DNA of 64,000 bases from Pseudoalteromonas luteoviolacea (lineage in GTDB: Bacteria; Pseudomonadota; Gammaproteobacteria; Enterobacterales; Alteromonadaceae): contig NZ_MAUJ01000002.1 of the NCBI RefSeq assembly GCF_001696455.1, positions 186,001 through 250,000 of the forward strand, given 5' to 3'. Both the position numbers and the translations under genes were made by a program. Positions within the stretch are counted from its first letter, which is position 1. Each line of letters begins with the position of its first letter. Positions 1 to 9,000 of the stretch are shown here, piece by piece. The notes beneath the pieces are model-generated. The model searched no databases, was not told the DNA's origin, and worked only from the letters and a program-made list of their open reading frames with translations.

Positions 1-272
1 AGCAATGCGCACCATAGCAACACAAGCCAAATGGGAATCGGATCTTTTATGTACTGGATAACATTAATACTCGTAGCTATCAGCTCTACCAGTATACCAA
101 TGCCCAGGCCGCATATCACAAATGGCACGTCTCTCTTCTTGTTAGGGCTCACCACTGCCATGATGCCTATCACAAGCAGCAGTACAGGTATCGACTGGTG
201 TTTAAGAAAAAAAACTGCAAACCAAGCAGATTGAAACAACACAAAGTTAATAATTACAGAATACTGTCTCAT
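1..272 (-). CDS. DUF2878-like membrane protein, 3' end cut by window
   Basis: An open frame runs from an ATG at 272 off the window edge (90 codons visible). It begins MRQYSVIINFVLFQSAWF and shows three hydrophobic stretches, the last ending PIPIWLVLLW. The length, helices and position directly after cfa and DUF1365 fit the DUF2878 family of small inner-membrane proteins, whose function is unknown. It overlaps the 3' end of cfa by 26 nt, so it is probably the next gene of the sigma/ChrR operon. The family call is from context and the visible motif only; membrane location is more certain than the family name. Confidence 0.6.
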   Translation of the reverse strand, partial: MRQYSVIINFVLFQSAWFAVFFLKHQSIPVLLLVIGIMAVVSPNKKRDVPFVICGLGIGILVELIATSINVIQYIKDPIPIWLVLLWCAL

Positions 273-1509
273 CACTGTTCAAATGCCTTGGTTTTCTAGC
301 CACTAAATGCACCGCACTGGTTGCTCTTTGTTTGAACCCACCTTCGCAATAGCACAAATAAAATTCCCATAGCCTATAAAAGCGCTGGTCAAATTTTTGG
401 TTATTAATCGCGGGCCATGCATTGTTAAATCGCACACGCCAGTCATACAAGGTCTTTGCGTAGTGTAAACCTATGTCTTTAATTGAATGCACGACCATAT
501 CTGTGTTGTTACATATTTGCTTACTCATTTCTGTCACCGAGGGAAGGCACCCGCCGGGAAAGATGTACTGCTGTATAAAATCTGAATTTTTTAAATAGTG
601 TTGATAACGCTGACAAGCGATGGTTATAGCTTGTATCAACATCACCCCATTAGGTTTTAGAAGGGCACTACATTTTTCGAAAAAACCACTGAGATACTCG
701 TGTCCGACTGCCTCAATCATTTCGATCGAGACAAGTTTATCAAAGCGGCCTGTTAACTCCCTGTAGTCATCCTTTAGTAATGTAATTTGGTTTTGTAGGC
801 CCAATGCATAGATTTTTTCTTGTACATATGCATGTTGTTCTTCGGAAATCGTCGTAGTCGTTACCTTACAACCATAATTTTGCGCCGCATAAATAGCAAA
901 TGCTCCCCAACCAGTACCTATTTCTATTACGTGATCGGATGCTTGCAAGTCTACTTGCTCGCAAATTTGTTTTAATTTGTGGCTTTGCGCTTCTTCTAAA
1001 GAGGATTCATGGGTTGGGTACACAGCGCTAGAATAAAGCATTTCCTCGCTTAAAAACGCGCTGTACAAATCGTTACCTAGGTCATAATGCGCGACAATAT
1101 TCTTCTTTGAGCCAGACTTAGTGTTTCTGTTTCTAAAATGCGTAAGTTTGTTCATCAGTCCAGATAGCAATGCAAACTTCTTCTCGAATTTGTCTAACAC
1201 ATCTTGATTGACAACAAATATTTCTATCAACTTGGTTAGGTCTGAGCACTCCCAATAACCGAGTATGTAGGACTCCCCAGCGCCCACACTCCCCCCAAGC
1301 GCAAACTTAGAATACATCTGCTGCGACAGTACATTAATAGTTACCGATTTGTCGCGGCTTTGCACGCCAAAATGATGTTCTTGTGAGCCGTCAATAAGTT
1401 TAATGTGCCCCCAAGTGATTTGGTTAAGCGCTGCCATAACCAACTTTTTACATGCCTTACTGGTCCAGCTATCACTAACATCACTGTAGGGTTGTGTCGT
1501 TTTTTCCAT
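247..1509 (-). CDS. cfa: Cyclopropane-fatty-acyl-phospholipid synthase
   Basis: This 420-residue enzyme would transfer a methylene group from S-adenosylmethionine to cis double bonds of membrane phospholipid acyl chains, forming cyclopropane fatty acids. The middle of the protein carries HYDLGNDLY and the SAM-binding glycine motif VIEIGTGWGAFAIYAA, both typical of CFA synthases. The size is close to the family (about 380-420). The ATG follows the DUF1365 stop after one base, so it is part of the same operon. Cyclopropane fatty acids are known targets of ECF sigma/ChrR regulation in other proteobacteria, which fits the sigma factor at the head of this operon. Confidence 0.93.
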   Translation of the reverse strand: MEKTTQPYSDVSDSWTSKACKKLVMAALNQITWGHIKLIDGSQEHHFGVQSRDKSVTINVLSQQMYSKFALGGSVGAGESYILGYWECSDLTKLIEIFVVNQDVLDKFEKKFALLSGLMNKLTHFRNRNTKSGSKKNIVAHYDLGNDLYSAFLSEEMLYSSAVYPTHESSLEEAQSHKLKQICEQVDLQASDHVIEIGTGWGAFAIYAAQNYGCKVTTTTISEEQHAYVQEKIYALGLQNQITLLKDDYRELTGRFDKLVSIEMIEAVGHEYLSGFFEKCSALLKPNGVMLIQAITIACQRYQHYLKNSDFIQQYIFPGGCLPSVTEMSKQICNNTDMVVHSIKDIGLHYAKTLYDWRVRFNNAWPAINNQKFDQRFYRLWEFYLCYCEGGFKQRATSAVHLVARKPRHLNSDETVFCNY

Positions 1510-1510
1510 C

Positions 1511-2236
1511 TTACAAACTTCCGGGATGACTAATAAAAGGAACTTTTTTTATAAACAACTTTAAAGCCTGCCAATAAATACCTTTAAGAATGGTAAAGGT
1601 CATTGCTGGAAAGCGTTTTAACAGTGAGGAAACAGTACGCCGCTCAAGTGGCACGCGTTGTAACCTCAAAGTCGCATCAAAAAGAAGTTCGCGTTGATTT
1701 TTATTTTCGATATGGACAAAAGCATGTTGCGCAGGCGCTTTGATATGCCAATGATATTCCATATCTAAATTCATAAAAGGTGATACGTGGAAGGTCTTCT
1801 TAAAGTTCACTTTCTTCCCCAGTGGAACAAGATAATAATGGCGTTCGTTCCAAGGCGTGTTACTAACCTCAGCAATCATGTGTGTGTAAGTGCCACCTTT
1901 ACTAGAGAAAAAATAAAAATTGACCGGACTGAAGTAATACCCAAGACATCGGCATTGTCCCATTAAAAATACGTCGCTGTCAGTCGCATCAACGCCAAGC
2001 TCCCTGCTTTTATCTATCGCCCGCTGCTTTAAATTACAACTTTCACCTTCTAAGTAATCCTCTTGACGAAACTTTAGGACTTTACGCCCTGTTGTGCCAA
2101 ACATAGGATGAATACCATCTAAATATTCGAGCTCATCTAGATCTATACACATCATATACATCGGATACTTAAAATGATGAGACGACACAGAATAACGCCT
2201 GTGTCTCACATCACCGACATAAATGGCGCTTCTCAA
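1511..2236 (-). CDS. DUF1365 family protein
   Basis: A 241-residue protein beginning [15 protein letters not shown], with the family signature of a conserved N-terminal H-R-R and the block [18 protein letters not shown]1365 has no proven biochemical activity; it nearly always sits between an FAD-dependent oxidoreductase and cfa, as here, and is thought to act in fatty-acid modification. Its ATG overlaps the stop of the upstream oxidoreductase by 4 nt (ATGA), showing translational coupling. No signal peptide or transmembrane segment is obvious. Confidence 0.85.
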   Translation of the reverse strand: MRSAIYVGDVRHRRYSVSSHHFKYPMYMMCIDLDELEYLDGIHPMFGTTGRKVLKFRQEDYLEGESCNLKQRAIDKSRELGVDATDSDVFLMGQCRCLGYYFSPVNFYFFSSKGGTYTHMIAEVSNTPWNERHYYLVPLGKKVNFKKTFHVSPFMNLDMEYHWHIKAPAQHAFVHIENKNQRELLFDATLRLQRVPLERRTVSSLLKRFPAMTFTILKGIYWQALKLFIKKVPFISHPGSL

Positions 2237-3486
2237 AACTCAACCCCTAGCTTTTTCGCGACATCTACAGCACTTCGAACACCATCTTCATGAAAGCCAT
2301 TAAACCAATACGCGCCACAAAAATACGTTTTGTTAACTCCATCTACTTCATCTTTGCGTTTTTGTGCAGCAATACTTTGCGTATTGAATACTGGGTGATG
2401 GTATTCAAACTTTTGAATTACTTTGTCAGGCGCAATGTGATCATCATTGTTTAAGGTGACACAAAACTGTTGGTTAGACTCAATTTTTTGCAAGATATTC
2501 ATTTGGTAGGTTACAGTCGCTGGTCTTGATTGTTTTTCATCAAGTAAATAGTTCCAGCTCGCCCAAGCTGCCGTTCTTTTCGGTAATAGGCTTATATCCG
2601 TGTGCAGCACCACACTATTTGGCGTGTATTCAATCGCGCCTAACACTTCTTTTTCCAGTTCCGAAGCATCAGTTAATAGCGCTAATGCTTGGTCTGAATG
2701 GCAGGCAAATACGACCTCGTCAAAGTGTTCGACAGAACCATTTTCGAAAAAAACTTCAACTCCGTCACTGTCACGTGCAACACTTTTTATATCAGCACTT
2801 AATCTGATTTTATCTCTATATGATTGTGTTAAAGGGGCAATGTACTGCTTGGAACCACCAGGAATCACGTACCACTGTGGCCTACCTGCGACGTCAAGTA
2901 ACCCATGATTGTAAAAAAAACGGATAAAAAATTGGATTTCGAAATCTAACATCCCTTTTAAACTGGTAGACCAAATTGCGGCCCCCATGGGCAATATATA
3001 ATGGCTCTTAAAAAAATCGTCAAAGCCGTGAGCATCTAAAAACTCACCAAGATTTTTATGTTCAGAGTAATCACGGCTGTGATAGAGCGCCTTTGCCGCG
3101 CTATTAAACTTGACGATATTGTATAAAAAGCGCCAGAATTTAAACGATAATATATTTCGTTTTTGCGCAAACAAAGACGCAAACGTATGCCCGTTATACT
3201 CAAAATCTCGCTCAACAGTTTTTACACTAAAACTCATTTGAGTTGGATTACGCCCGACTTTTATTTCATCGAGTAACTTTTCAAAAAGCGGGTAAGTTCT
3301 ATCATTAAAAACGATAAACCCCGTGTCTACAGCGACCTCGCCTTCAGGGGTCTCAACGTCAATTGTGGCAGTATGGCCACCAAGCCGACTTTCCTTCTCA
3401 AAAAGAGTAATATCATGCTTTTTATTCAGTAGATAAGCAGCTGTCATTCCTGAGATGCCAGAGCCAATTATTGCTATTTTTTTCAA
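2233..3486 (-). CDS. FAD-dependent oxidoreductase (amine-oxidase/desaturase-like)
   Basis: The protein opens with a dinucleotide-binding fold, [19 protein letters not shown], followed by an acidic strand end and the GG motif [11 protein letters not shown], typical of flavin amine oxidase or phytoene-desaturase-like enzymes. A second FAD contact is likely near the C-terminus ([15 protein letters not shown]). The frame is open up to 3621, but I place the start at a TTG at 3486: it overlaps the upstream stop as TTGA and has an AAAAGGA Shine-Dalgarno 7 nt ahead, matching the other 4-nt overlaps of this operon and putting the FAD motif at the N-terminus. About 417 residues. Substrate unknown; probably a membrane lipid-derived compound, given cfa and DUF1365 downstream. 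Confidence 0.85.
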   Translation of the reverse strand: MKKIAIIGSGISGMTAAYLLNKKHDITLFEKESRLGGHTATIDVETPEGEVAVDTGFIVFNDRTYPLFEKLLDEIKVGRNPTQMSFSVKTVERDFEYNGHTFASLFAQKRNILSFKFWRFLYNIVKFNSAAKALYHSRDYSEHKNLGEFLDAHGFDDFFKSHYILPMGAAIWSTSLKGMLDFEIQFFIRFFYNHGLLDVAGRPQWYVIPGGSKQYIAPLTQSYRDKIRLSADIKSVARDSDGVEVFFENGSVEHFDEVVFACHSDQALALLTDASELEKEVLGAIEYTPNSVVLHTDISLLPKRTAAWASWNYLLDEKQSRPATVTYQMNILQKIESNQQFCVTLNNDDHIAPDKVIQKFEYHHPVFNTQSIAAQKRKDEVDGVNKTYFCGAYWFNGFHEDGVRSAVDVAKKLGVEF

Positions 3487-4205
3487 CGTTTTATCCTTTT
3501 TGCCAATGGCATCCATAAACTGAAAGGGAGTAATGCGAACAACTTGAGTAATAAAGTAAAGCGCTTTGGAAAGTGTATTTCTTTTTTCCGGCTTTCGACT
3601 CCCTGAAAAATGGCTTCGCATGCATTTTCTACCGTAACCAAAAATGGCATAGGAAAGTCGTTTTTATCAGTCAATGGTGTCTCTACAAATCCAGGGTGAA
3701 CCAAAGTTACATCAATATCTTCTAATTCGATTTGCATTACGCGCGTTAAATAGCTTAATGCCGCCTTGGATGCTCCGTAAGCTTGCGCTCTGGGCAGCGG
3801 CAAAAAGCTCGCGCTAGAACTGACAATAACCAATTGGCCACCAGGCTTTAACTTTGGCAGTAAAGCTTCAATACAATACCCGGTTGCAATCACATTGGCG
3901 TGGATAACTCGTTCAAATAATTCAGCATCAAACCGCCGTGCATCGTCTATGTATTCGCACACGCCGGCATTCAGTATCACAATATCTAGTTGTTCAATGT
4001 CAACAAACGCGCTCGCTACTTGCGCCTTCTCAGTCATATCAAACTTTAGCGTTTGAACATTGTTGCCGCTCAGTTTGCTTAACTTCTCTTCGTTACGTCC
4101 ACACGCCACCACGTTATGCGACTTTGAGTAACGATCTACAAGGCCTTCACCGATCCCTGACGTTGCCCCTGTGATAAGCACTTTCTTTAACCCATCCCTA
4201 GTCAT
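3483..4205 (-). CDS. Short-chain dehydrogenase/reductase
   Basis: A 240-residue classical SDR. The NAD(P)-binding motif is TGATSGIGEGL near residue 12-22, the structural NAG motif is ILNAGV, the catalytic serine lies in VIVSSSASFL, and the active-site pair is YGASKAA (Tyr and Lys four apart). Substrate cannot be told from sequence. It starts with an ATG overlapping the upstream SnoaL-like gene by 4 nt and is followed by the FAD oxidoreductase with a TTGA overlap, so it is within the sigma/ChrR operon. Orthologues are common next to cfa in marine gammaproteobacteria. Confidence 0.88.
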   Translation of the reverse strand: MTRDGLKKVLITGATSGIGEGLVDRYSKSHNVVACGRNEEKLSKLSGNNVQTLKFDMTEKAQVASAFVDIEQLDIVILNAGVCEYIDDARRFDAELFERVIHANVIATGYCIEALLPKLKPGGQLVIVSSSASFLPLPRAQAYGASKAALSYLTRVMQIELEDIDVTLVHPGFVETPLTDKNDFPMPFLVTVENACEAIFQGVESRKKEIHFPKRFTLLLKLFALLPFSLWMPLAKRIKR

Positions 4206-4627
4206 GATGTGGCTCTCTTTTCTATGGTTTTAATCACGTTGCCTAACAGAGGGATATTGCGATAGAGTAGCGCACCAACATCGAAGTAATCTCTGTGATT
4301 TACAACTTTGGAACCTTTGAAGGTCAGTTTACTGTGACCAGCAACCGTAATCGTTTTTTTACCGTTCAACCTGCTATGGGAAAACTTCATATCCCAATAA
4401 AGAAACCCCGTATTATCTATAACAAAGTGCTCTTTAATATCAAAAGAAATGGTGTTTACATTGGCGTACATATTTTCGAAGTACTTTGTCAAAGCTTCTA
4501 AGCCTTCTACTTCATGCAGCGGATCTGTAAAAACAACATCCTCATCATATATACTTTTTAGCAGGTTTAGATTTTTATCCGATAACTTGTTATATATATC
4601 AACAAAGTTTATAAGGTGCTGTTCCAT
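4202..4627 (-). CDS. SnoaL-like / NTF2-fold protein
   Basis: A 141-residue protein with the NTF2-like pattern: an N-terminal helix (FVDIYNKL), then DEDVVFTDPLHEVEGLEAL and an aromatic-rich sheet ending in DYFDVGALLYRNIPLLG. It has no signal peptide. Members of this fold are small isomerases, cyclases or binding proteins; no specific function can be assigned. It sits between the photolyase (3 nt gap) and the SDR (4 nt overlap), in the same order commonly found in ChrR-regulated operons. Confidence 0.75.
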   Translation of the reverse strand: MEQHLINFVDIYNKLSDKNLNLLKSIYDEDVVFTDPLHEVEGLEALTKYFENMYANVNTISFDIKEHFVIDNTGFLYWDMKFSHSRLNGKKTITVAGHSKLTFKGSKVVNHRDYFDVGALLYRNIPLLGNVIKTIEKRATS

Positions 4628-4630
4628 ACT

Positions 4631-6013
4631 TTATACCTTAAATGCAGCAAGCGCTCTTTCCCTTGCAGCCTTGTGCTCCACAATTGGTGCCGAATAATTA
4701 GTTTCACCAAACGCACTTAAATAATCATGTGGGAAGTGAATATATTTTGCAGGCACTGACTCTAATTCATGTACATACTTACGAATAAAAGTGCCATCGG
4801 GATCAAACTTCTCGCTTTGAGTAATCGGATTAAATATTCGAAAGTAAGGTTGCGCATCACACCCTGTACTTGCCGCCCACTGCCAACCACCGTTGTTTGA
4901 CGCCAAATCTCCATCAATCAGCTTACTCATGAAGTATGCTTCTCCCCAACGCCAATCAATCAACAAATGCTTAGTTAAAAAGCTGGCAACGATCATTCTA
5001 AGTCGATTATGCATCCACCCAGTTTGGTTTAATTGTCGCATAGCGGCATCCACAATGGGGTACCCTGTTTTCCCTTCACACCAAGCCTTAAACTGACTTT
5101 CCTGATTTAGCCAATTAACAGCATTATACTTTTCATTAAAGTTAAACCCTTTGCAAAGCTTTGGGAAAACAAACATCAAATGTCTATAAAACTCTCGCCA
5201 TATTAATTCATTTACATAAGCAAATTCTGCTGATTTAGTCCTGATTAACACATCAGGTGTCTCTGACTGTATACGGCCTATTAACTCAGAAACAGATACT
5301 ATCCCTAAGGCTAAATAAGGGCTTAATCCGGACGTGCCTTTAATACTGGGAATGTCACGTTGTACGTCATATTTATGGACCTTTTCATAAATAAACTGTG
5401 TCACAACTTGCTCAATAACATGGTCCTCAATCGGCCACTTATCAGATTCACCATTTGACGCAAGTATTTCGGGTTTTACCCAATCAATTGCCGAGCCAAT
5501 TGCTTCTAACCTGCACCCAACAGGAAAAATTCTCCCGCAATTTACAGAGAGCCAAGCTTTTTTGAAAGGCGTAAACACTTTAAACATCTCTCCCCCTTTG
5601 GTAACAATACTGCCAGGAGGAGATAACACGTCTCCATCGTATAAACAAAGATCAATGCCCAGCTCGCTACAGGCTTTGTCCCTGTGGAGCTCGTTTATTT
5701 CATACTCTCTATTGGCGTAGATAGCGGCTATAGCATTTTGCTCTACAAAGTGCTTAAGTTTATTTGGTAAACCTTTAAAATCTTCGCCTTCGAGTACAGT
5801 CAGCTTAATCCCCCGTTTTGCCAACTCTTCGCCTAAGTACGCTACACGGCGTTTGAGCATATCCAGCTGTATCTCGCTTGTATTGTGCTTTTGCCACTGT
5901 TTTTCACACATAAAAAACAGCGCCTCTTTGGCGCCGTTATTAATTGCATGAATAAGCGCTTCGTTACCATGAAGCCTTAAGTCACGCCTAAACCAAAATA
6001 TCGTCTTGTTCAA
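4631..6013 (-). CDS. phrB: Deoxyribodipyrimidine photolyase (class I, cryptochrome family)
   Basis: A 460-residue light-driven repair enzyme that splits cyclobutane pyrimidine dimers using FAD. The N-terminal antenna domain starts KTIFWFRRDLRLHGNEAL. The C-terminal FAD domain has the hallmark GGWQWAASTGCDAQPYFRIF followed by NPITQSEKFDPDGTFIRKYV, typical of class I CPD photolyases. The length is near E. coli PhrB (472). It overlaps ybgA by 4 nt upstream. Placement behind a sigma/ChrR pair fits a light and singlet-oxygen stress response. Confidence 0.93.
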   Translation of the reverse strand: MNKTIFWFRRDLRLHGNEALIHAINNGAKEALFFMCEKQWQKHNTSEIQLDMLKRRVAYLGEELAKRGIKLTVLEGEDFKGLPNKLKHFVEQNAIAAIYANREYEINELHRDKACSELGIDLCLYDGDVLSPPGSIVTKGGEMFKVFTPFKKAWLSVNCGRIFPVGCRLEAIGSAIDWVKPEILASNGESDKWPIEDHVIEQVVTQFIYEKVHKYDVQRDIPSIKGTSGLSPYLALGIVSVSELIGRIQSETPDVLIRTKSAEFAYVNELIWREFYRHLMFVFPKLCKGFNFNEKYNAVNWLNQESQFKAWCEGKTGYPIVDAAMRQLNQTGWMHNRLRMIVASFLTKHLLIDWRWGEAYFMSKLIDGDLASNNGGWQWAASTGCDAQPYFRIFNPITQSEKFDPDGTFIRKYVHELESVPAKYIHFPHDYLSAFGETNYSAPIVEHKAARERALAAFKV

Positions 6014-6981
6014 ATTGAGAACCTTAATTTTAAATCGCTCGGATAAGGGTCAAAATATACTTGCTGTTGCAGGTAAGCTTTAGGGTGCACGCGAAGGTGG
6101 TGCTTCAGCAATGTTAGAGGCACATTGAGTGGTACCAAGCCTTTTCGATACTCGTCGATAGCCTCAACCATCTCAGCTTTTTCAACTTGCGAGATGTCGT
6201 TTTTAAAATACCCCTGTAAATGTGCAAGCGTATTAGCTTGTCCCTTCCTGCTTGCAGGCTTCTTGAGTGCTTCCATCAACCCAGAGATATACTCTAGCGC
6301 TAAAACATCACATTCTTTAGGATCACCTTCAGCGAGCAACCGACCTAGCGTCCTGTATGCACTATAGTTATGACTCATGAGCAAATATTTGTGTTTGGCA
6401 TGAAAATCCGTGAGTACTTTTTTATTGACTGGCTGCGCTATTAATTCCTGCCAAGACTTGTACACATACACCCTCATTACAAAATTTTCTCGCAAATGCA
6501 CATCATTGAGACGCCCGTTTTCCTCGCACGGCAGCAATGGGTTGTGTTTCATTATTTGCTCTGCGAACGCGCCGATGCCTTCTGCCGACGCCCCAGTTCC
6601 GGTGTCGTTATATACCTTGACGCGCTCCATACCGCAACTTGGGCTTTTTGCGCAAAAAACAAATCCAGACAACGTTATAGCCTGATTTTTAGCTATTCTT
6701 TCGCCGTATTCTGTCAGCTTTGGACCTACGTCTCCAGTGCCATCCGGCCTACATACTTTTATCACATCACCGTACCTAACTTGGCGGATCGTGTTACGCG
6801 GAATAGGCATTCCGATCGCCACCTCAGGGCAAAACTTCACGTATTCCACATGGTTAATGAATTCATCCATACAAAAGTTAGAACGCTTGTGACCTTTGTC
6901 AAAACGCACGCGATCGCCACCTAGACATGCACTTAGTCCAATTTGAATCGCGGTTTCAAAATGTTTTTCTGTGTTTGTCAT
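6010..6981 (-). CDS. ybgA: YbgA-like DUF523/DUF1722 protein
   Basis: A 323-residue two-domain protein. The N-terminal half is DUF523, with conserved cysteines at GLSACLGGDRVRFDG-type sequence near residue 15-25 and the SPSCGMERVKVY block; the C-terminal half is DUF1722 (KYLLMSHNYSAYRTLGRLL). E. coli YbgA is encoded beside phrB, and here too the gene directly precedes the photolyase with a 4-nt overlap. Its function is unproven; a role linked to photolyase or cysteine/Fe-S chemistry is only inference. The start forms TAATG with the ChrR stop. Confidence 0.87.
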   Translation of the reverse strand: MTNTEKHFETAIQIGLSACLGGDRVRFDKGHKRSNFCMDEFINHVEYVKFCPEVAIGMPIPRNTIRQVRYGDVIKVCRPDGTGDVGPKLTEYGERIAKNQAITLSGFVFCAKSPSCGMERVKVYNDTGTGASAEGIGAFAEQIMKHNPLLPCEENGRLNDVHLRENFVMRVYVYKSWQELIAQPVNKKVLTDFHAKHKYLLMSHNYSAYRTLGRLLAEGDPKECDVLALEYISGLMEALKKPASRKGQANTLAHLQGYFKNDISQVEKAEMVEAIDEYRKGLVPLNVPLTLLKHHLRVHPKAYLQQQVYFDPYPSDLKLRFSI

Positions 6982-7631
6982 TAGTAAATCAACTTTCCAA
7001 TAGGGTTGAGTAATTTGCTTAAGCCTTTATTGAAATGTAACGCATTATCTACCAACGTAAAGCATAAGCAGCCATCTTTCGTCTTCGGAGTATGATTGTG
7101 ACGACCATCTAGCATAATAAAGTCGCCAGGTACATATTGCCCACTTTCGTCTTCAAATGTTCCATCTAGAATCAACGTCAGCTCGAACCCAGTATGCGTA
7201 TGTTCCGGGATTTCGCCTCCTGGTTTAATGTGAAGCAAGCTGCTTCTCAAAGGTCCCTCATCTAACTCAAATCGTGCTCTAGACACTTTGCCAGCATTCA
7301 TAAAGCTGCCTAGTTTAAGCGCTGCAATTGCTCTAGGGAGTCGGACACGCTTGTCTTGATATTCAAAAACCTCAGGTTCATGTGCGACCACTTCGTCAAA
7401 CATCGTTAGCTGGACAATGTCGTCCATCATAGACTCGAATTCATGGCTGTCGCTATCGTCTACAGATGCGTTGAATGTTTCGTTTGCCTGCTTCGCTTCA
7501 AGTAAATCAAATTCTTTGCTGCACGCATCACACAACTCAATGTGTGCGGCAATTGCAACACTGAGGCCCACTGGCAATTCTCCCATAATGTGTTTCTGCA
7601 TCAGCTGCTTCGACGGGTGGTATTTAATCAT
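6981..7631 (-). CDS. chrR: ChrR-type zinc anti-sigma factor
   Basis: A 216-residue cytoplasmic anti-sigma factor. The N-terminal domain has the zinc-binding HIELCDAC motif (H-x3-C-x2-C) near residue 31-38 of the anti-sigma fold. The C-terminal half is a cupin (ChrR_cupin) with HTHTGFELTLILDG and GDFIMLDGRHNH. This pair is the known arrangement in Rhodobacter ChrR, which releases sigma-E on singlet oxygen. The gene overlaps the sigma gene by 8 nt, which is expected for stoichiometric synthesis of a sigma factor and its inhibitor, and it links to ybgA by a TAATG junction. Confidence 0.9.
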   Translation of the reverse strand: MIKYHPSKQLMQKHIMGELPVGLSVAIAAHIELCDACSKEFDLLEAKQANETFNASVDDSDSHEFESMMDDIVQLTMFDEVVAHEPEVFEYQDKRVRLPRAIAALKLGSFMNAGKVSRARFELDEGPLRSSLLHIKPGGEIPEHTHTGFELTLILDGTFEDESGQYVPGDFIMLDGRHNHTPKTKDGCLCFTLVDNALHFNKGLSKLLNPIGKLIY

Positions 7632-8274
7632 GATGCTCTCCCAACTCCACTTTCAGCTTCTTCAAAGCTAAACGTAAACGTGATTTAACGGTACCCACTG
7701 GAATGCCCAAGTGCTGGGCGAGTTGCTCTTGTGTCATATCCTCGAAATAGACACCAACAACAACATCCCTCTGTGGTGCTGGTAAGCATTGAATTTTTTC
7801 TTTAAGTTGATTTGACTGTAAATGATCCTTAAAGCTTTTCTCACAAACTTGCTCGTCATGAAATAGCGGCCAAATCTCCTCACTTAAATTATCTTCTCTG
7901 TTGCTTTTAATTTTTCGCAGCGCATCGAAAGACGCGTTACGCATTATCGTGTACACCCATGTTGTTGCAGCCCCTTTATCGTGGTGATACAACTTAGCTT
8001 TACGCCAAACTGACGTCATGGTGTCCTGAACTAGCTCCATCGCCATTGCTTCTGAGCCAAACTGTTTTATTCCAAACCTTTTTATTTTTGGCGCAAAATA
8101 AGAAAACAAAAACGCATACGCTTTTTTGTCAGCATGTGATGCGACTCTAATTAATGCTTGAGTTAACTGCTCTGAAGGGGTTTCTTGCATCCCTACGCTT
8201 TTACCTTTTTGAATACGGCAATCTTTAGACTGCTCCAAACTAACCATAATTTTAACGCTCTCAGTCAGTAACAT
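7624..8274 (-). CDS. rpoE: ECF RNA polymerase sigma factor, RpoE/ChrR type
   Basis: A sigma-70 family ECF protein. Region 2 is seen in FLFSYFAPKIKRFG through ELVQDTMTSVWRKA with the DNA-opening WVYTIMRNASFDALRK; region 4 is a helix-turn-helix ending DMTQEQLAQHLGIPVGTVK followed by SRLRLALKKL. It should direct polymerase to its own operon and to other light-stress genes when ChrR releases it. Three in-frame ATGs are possible (8274, 8247, 8190). If the ECF-like promoter just upstream is real, transcription would begin about at 8274, making 8247 a better start. It is distinct from the RseA-controlled RpoE of envelope stress. Confidence 0.9.
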   Translation of the reverse strand: MLLTESVKIMVSLEQSKDCRIQKGKSVGMQETPSEQLTQALIRVASHADKKAYAFLFSYFAPKIKRFGIKQFGSEAMAMELVQDTMTSVWRKAKLYHHDKGAATTWVYTIMRNASFDALRKIKSNREDNLSEEIWPLFHDEQVCEKSFKDHLQSNQLKEKIQCLPAPQRDVVVGVYFEDMTQEQLAQHLGIPVGTVKSRLRLALKKLKVELGEHHD

Positions 8275-8279
8275 AATAG

Positions 8280-8309
8280 ACTATACGGGGAAGTATCACA
8301 TTGAGATCA
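8280..8309 (-). promoter_or_regulatory. Candidate ECF-type promoter of the sigma/ChrR operon
   Basis: On the minus strand TGATCT (8309-8304) is followed after 18 nt by TATAGT (8285-8280). The first element resembles the TGATCC -35 element known for RpoE/ChrR promoters, and autoregulation is the rule for these factors. The -35 overlaps the stop codon of the LON-domain gene. The -10 match is poor, so this is tentative. Confidence 0.35.
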
Positions 8310-8882
8310 CTCTTGAGCTTCAAAAATTTCTGCCAATACATTTGCTACTCCGACATAGCTCCGACAACTCTGTATTTTTGTTTTTTGTTTTATTGTTAGC
8401 GGCAGCAACTCTAACCATCTAGCCGCTACCCAAATAGGATTTGCGTAGTTTTTCTTTTTGTACAAATCGTTTAGCTCTGCGTTTACCACGAATAGATCTC
8501 GCAATAGGTCTGCAAGTCTTTCGTGGTACGTAAGTTCTTCTGCCTCTCCCAGCGTCCAAAGTGGTTCTTGGATTATGTGGCAATCTCCGTGACGTAGTTT
8601 CATCTCGTCACTGGTCGCATTACTAATCAATACTCTGTGCTTTGCGTACACATCGATCAACAATTGACCGCTCTCGTCTTGCGAAAAGTCAACGATTTCC
8701 ACATATATGCCTTGCTCCGAAACTTCACACTCTCTGCTTTTGTCGGTAAAACACATCACAAACCCATGCTCTTCCTTCATGGCCACTTTTACCATGTGTA
8801 AGTATCTGGGTTCAAAAATCCTTAGCCGAGTGTAACCTTGAGGCAGCAAAAAAACAGGTAAGGGAAAAAGTGCTCGTTTCAT
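8307..8882 (-). CDS. LON substrate-binding domain protein
   Basis: A 191-residue stand-alone LON N-terminal domain (starts ALFPLPVFLLPQGYTRLRIF, then EPRYLHMV), without the ATPase and protease parts of Lon. The pattern FPL-x-V-x-LLP and RIFEPRY is diagnostic of the superfamily. Function is unknown; such proteins may bind peptides. It lies upstream of the sigma gene with a 32 nt gap, on the same strand, but may be transcribed separately. No Shine-Dalgarno is obvious before its ATG. Confidence 0.8.
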   Translation of the reverse strand: MKRALFPLPVFLLPQGYTRLRIFEPRYLHMVKVAMKEEHGFVMCFTDKSRECEVSEQGIYVEIVDFSQDESGQLLIDVYAKHRVLISNATSDEMKLRHGDCHIIQEPLWTLGEAEELTYHERLADLLRDLFVVNAELNDLYKKKNYANPIWVAARWLELLPLTIKQKTKIQSCRSYVGVANVLAEIFEAQE

Positions 8883-9000
8883 ATTGATTTAGTAAAGTTT
8901 GAGATTAGTTGTATGTACGCCCCCTAAATCAAAACCGATCAATTTAATAGAACAATAACAGGGTGAGGCCCTATCTATAGGCATTAAAAGTCATGACGCC

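Noticed and set aside
31..234. Plus-strand frame of 67 codons at the window start
   Set aside because: It is antisense to the DUF2878-like gene, which has a sensible membrane-protein sequence and operon position.
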